Part shown: positions 61,712 to 64,000 of the stretch, piece after piece
Layout: each line of letters begins with the position of its first letter
How positions within the stretch are numbered: position 1 is the stretch's first letter
Source of the DNA: Ecdyonurus torrentis
Lineage: Eukaryota > Arthropoda > Insecta > Ephemeroptera > Heptageniidae
Assembly: GCA_949318235.1 (NCBI GenBank)
Contig: OX439136.1
Coordinates: forward strand, 2,112,214 to 2,176,213
Reading direction: 5' to 3'
DNA length: 64,000 nt
Position numbers and translations under genes: made by a program
The notes under the pieces: model-generated
Databases searched by the model: none
Told to the model about the DNA's origin: nothing
The model's input: the letters and a program-made list of their open reading frames with translations, nothing else

Positions 61712-61930
61712 TACAGGGTGTACGTAAAGTCTTTGAGAATGTTTAGGGACTTTTTGCTTTTTCTTCTGTAGCAGAGTTAATAATTATTTGATTTATTAAC
61801 TGTTGAAGTTTTCAAAATTGTAAAAAACTATAAGCTTTAATTTGACGTATAAAAAGTTTATTTTACGTTTAGTCTTGTGTGTTTTCTTTATGTCTAAGTA
61901 TCCTCAAAGACTTTATACGGACACCCTGTA
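61712..61930. mobile_element. Fam-16 mariner-like MITE
   Basis: 219 bp with ends TACAGGGTGTACGTAAAG and, complementing, CTTTATACGGACACCCTGTA; TATA stands on both sides. CAGGGTGTCC-type ends with AAAGTCTTTGAG are common in animal mariner-like elements. No transposase frame is present. Confidence 0.7.
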
Positions 61931-62242
61931 TATAGCGTGTGGTAAAGATACAATATGGTGAAAGTAAGAATGATCAGGCGATACTGATCCTTGTTCTCTA
62001 ACTGCATGATGTAAAGGTCACTTTCATTCATAACCTAGCCACATGGAGTTATACTCACTCGGCGAAATCACTAATATATTATAATCTAATATATAAGAAT
62101 ATTAAACATGGAAAGAAGAAATAGCGCAATTTATGCTGCGTTTATGTTATTATAGCATAAATAATACTAAATTAGATACATATTTTTTCTATTAAATATA
62201 TAACGTAATATTTATGCTTCGTAACATAATCATTGTCAATTA

Positions 62243-62685
62243 TATAGGGTGGTTTCATTCATGTTAAAGTCGACGTCATAAGTGAGTACTAAATAACATT
62301 GGCCGGTATAGGAAAATGACTCATTTTGCCAGTTTAAAAATACTTTGCAATTTTTTTGAGAGCATCGATGCTGTTAACAGGTTGAATAAGTATCTCAAGT
62401 ATGCAAGAAAAATCATAATAACAAAAAAATAGCTAATTTACCAAAGAAAATTGCCAAAAACTACGCTTGTCCTATACTCGACTCAAAAAACCTCAGCCGA
62501 TTTATCGTTTTACCACTAATGTATCGCCCATTTCTCGCGCGCATTTCAAAGGGGGGCGGCTGGGCGATACCGTAAAAGGTAACTCAGGCTTTTTGAGGCG
62601 AGTATATATGCTGAGCAATGTTATTCATTGCTCAAGAAGAGCATCGAAAAGCATTTATCATGACGTCATGCGCACACACCCTATA
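62243..62685 (+). mobile_element. Fam-4 MITE inserted in Fam-1, itself carrying Fam-15
   Basis: It runs from TATAGGGTGGTTTCATTCAT to GCGCACACACCCTATA, with TGACGTCA at 62661-62668. It is ~130 bp longer than usual because of the insert at 62473. TA stands at both junctions. Confidence 0.8.
62473..62608. mobile_element. Fam-15 MITE inserted in Fam-4
   Basis: ~134 bp with ends TATACTCGACTCAAAAA and, complementing, CTTTTTGAGGCGAGTATA. The interior is GC-rich with GTATCGCCCA against TGGGCGATAC. It interrupts the Fam-4 phrase TCCTATGCTGAGCAATG with TA at the joint. The 73-codon frame at 62467-62688 is a by-product. Confidence 0.8.
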
Positions 62686-62773
62686 TAGCATTAATTTATG
62701 CTGTATCTGTATAGAACAAATTGAGCTGCTCATGAGTTGTCATAATTATTGCGTATTTATTTTTGTCCGAGTA

Positions 62774-62885
62774 TGTTTTAGCATTATATAAGTTTTATTA
62801 TAACTTTTTGAGTTTAGTGGGAGAAAAACACTTTGTTTATTTTTACGTAAAAAGTTGTTCATTCATTCTTAAAAAAAAGCTTGCA

Positions 62886-62917
<32 letters not shown>

Positions 62918-63404
62918 GTCACGAAAGTCATAATGTTTAATGTCAAGATACTTAAATTGAAAATAATAATTTTGAATTAAAAAAAATGAAAAATGTTTTA
63001 TTTACTAATTACGCATAAATTATATTAAATGAATTTAATGTAAGCTCGTAATTATAAAAAAGGAAATATTTAACTTTTTTTAGACCATGTGACCATAAAA
63101 GTAATAAAATACATATTTTTTAAGTATGTTCGCAATTTGTAAAATAATATTAAAATTTTATAAAAAAGTTTTCGTGGTTGTTAAATAATGATTATAGTTA
63201 CCTAATGTGTACTAAATCATGATTCATTATATCATACACGTGGAGTATTACGAAACAGGTCGACCATGGCCTTTACACAAACCATGGAAACTTCGATGTA
63301 ATATATTGTATCTCGAATGTTCATAATTTATTGAATAAATTTTATTCCATCATTATTGTATTAAATATGATAATTGAAAAAATAATGATTTTTTGGCAAA
63401 AATA

Positions 63405-63435
<31 letters not shown>

Positions 63436-63680
63436 TGGAAATAAATTAATTTTAAGCTAAATACGCAAAAAAATTGCAACAGAATTTAATAACCTTGTGT
63501 ATGGGGGGCGGGGGGAGGGAATTATTTGTATATATAGAATTTAAGTAACTGAATTTTGCATTTTTTTTTAAGTCTATTTTTTTACACAAAGACTTCAAAT
63601 GTAACCATTAAAAAAAAACACGGAAAGAACAAACTTTTCTTTTTCCCCGGGAGTTAACTGTATATTGATTCACATACAAA
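62774..63680. other. AT-rich DNA with T runs
   Basis: T runs lie at 62887-62913 and 63404-63430, and a G-rich run (GGGGGGCGGGGGGAGGG) at 63503-63519. No gene was recognised. Confidence 0.5.
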
Positions 63681-63810
63681 CAAAATAAGCTTCGTAATTG
63701 ATGCTGCATTAAATAATTTCTATGTTGTAGAGCACGCCAATATGTTGTTATTTTGTAATTAATTATGCTGAACATCTTATAAAAACTATGAAATGCAATG
63801 TATAGTATAG

Positions 63811-63859
<49 letters not shown>

Positions 63860-63917
63860 CGCCTAAATGTTGCTGCATTAACTAACATAATTATTACGTA
63901 TTTATTTTTGCAAGTGT
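63681..63917 (+). mobile_element. Fam-1 MITE (subtype) with internal (TA)n
   Basis: It contains CGTAATTGATGCTGCATTAA and TGTAGAGCACGCCAATATG; the right end is CATAATTATTACGTATTTAT. A TA tract fills 63813-63854. It is the uninterrupted counterpart of 44868-45388. Confidence 0.65.
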
Positions 63918-64000
63918 AAATTTTCTAGATCAAAAGTTGCTTCTTTTGTTATTGCAAAAGAAAAGAAGCTCCGTTGCAATTTTTTATTGCAAAATTATAA

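Larger units (their letters stand above)
62107..62773 (+). mobile_element. Fam-1 MITE containing Fam-4 containing Fam-15
   Basis: Left part from CATGGAAAGAAGAAATAG with AATTTATGCTGCG; right part from TAGCATTAATTTATGCTG to TTGTCCGAGTA. Without the 443-bp insert it is ~224 bp, the usual Fam-1 size. Confidence 0.75.

Noticed and set aside
62467..62688. 73-codon frame with Arg-rich middle
   Set aside because: It is made of Fam-15 and Fam-4 sequence joined by insertion.

Overview
This 64-kb window looks like intergenic DNA from an AT-rich invertebrate animal genome. The lineage cannot be named from the sequence. I find no intact protein-coding gene, rRNA, tRNA, CRISPR array or bacterial feature. 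Most open frames of 60-235 codons are translations of microsatellites or of transposon repeats. The animal assignment is an inference from the many short DNA-transposon relics with TA or TTAA ends, the dense microsatellites and the intron-like splice signals.

The dominant feature is a giant inverted repeat at 8465-14286. Two arms of about 2.7 and 3.1 kb flank a 72-bp spacer. Each arm holds a tandem array of ~129-bp units, with seven whole units on the left and eleven on the right. Each also holds a higher-GC core with the same 107-codon open frame. The architecture resembles foldback transposons, in which long inverted repeats are built of tandem subrepeats.

Around it lies a dense layer of short inverted-repeat elements (MITE-like). 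I sorted them by eye into about sixteen families plus singletons. Fam-1 is a ~210-bp element rich in CATAAAT words. Fam-2 is ~226 bp with CACGTAAAA ends. Fam-3 is 343 bp and Fam-5 ~319 bp, both with TTAA ends. Fam-4 is ~325 bp with TATAGGGTG ends. Fam-6 is a self-complementary ~260-bp element with TACACT ends. Several are nested: Fam-15 in Fam-4 in Fam-1 at 62107-62773, Fam-2 in Fam-1 at 22435-22877, Fam-7 in Fam-1 at 44868-45388, Fam-1 in a TACACTG element at 49809-50167, and a 1.28-kb TACACTG element in Fam-5 at 36435-38029. These give a relative order of insertion.

Coding traces are few. There is a frame-disrupted, exon-like remnant on the minus strand at 2514-2898. A two-exon frame of 32 codons with good splice sites lies inside the 1.28-kb nested element (36938-37349). 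Two short splice-flanked candidates lie at 23896-23963 and 48679-48783. None is assigned a function.

The word TGACGTCA (the CRE-type palindrome) occurs 29 times by my count, mostly inside several otherwise unrelated MITE families. Microsatellites include long (TA)n, at least fifteen GA/CT tracts, (TTTC)n of about 350 bp, (TTTGC)n, (TTTTC)n, (TGAA)n and (CA)n. All family assignments were made by reading, so copy boundaries may be off by a few to tens of bases.
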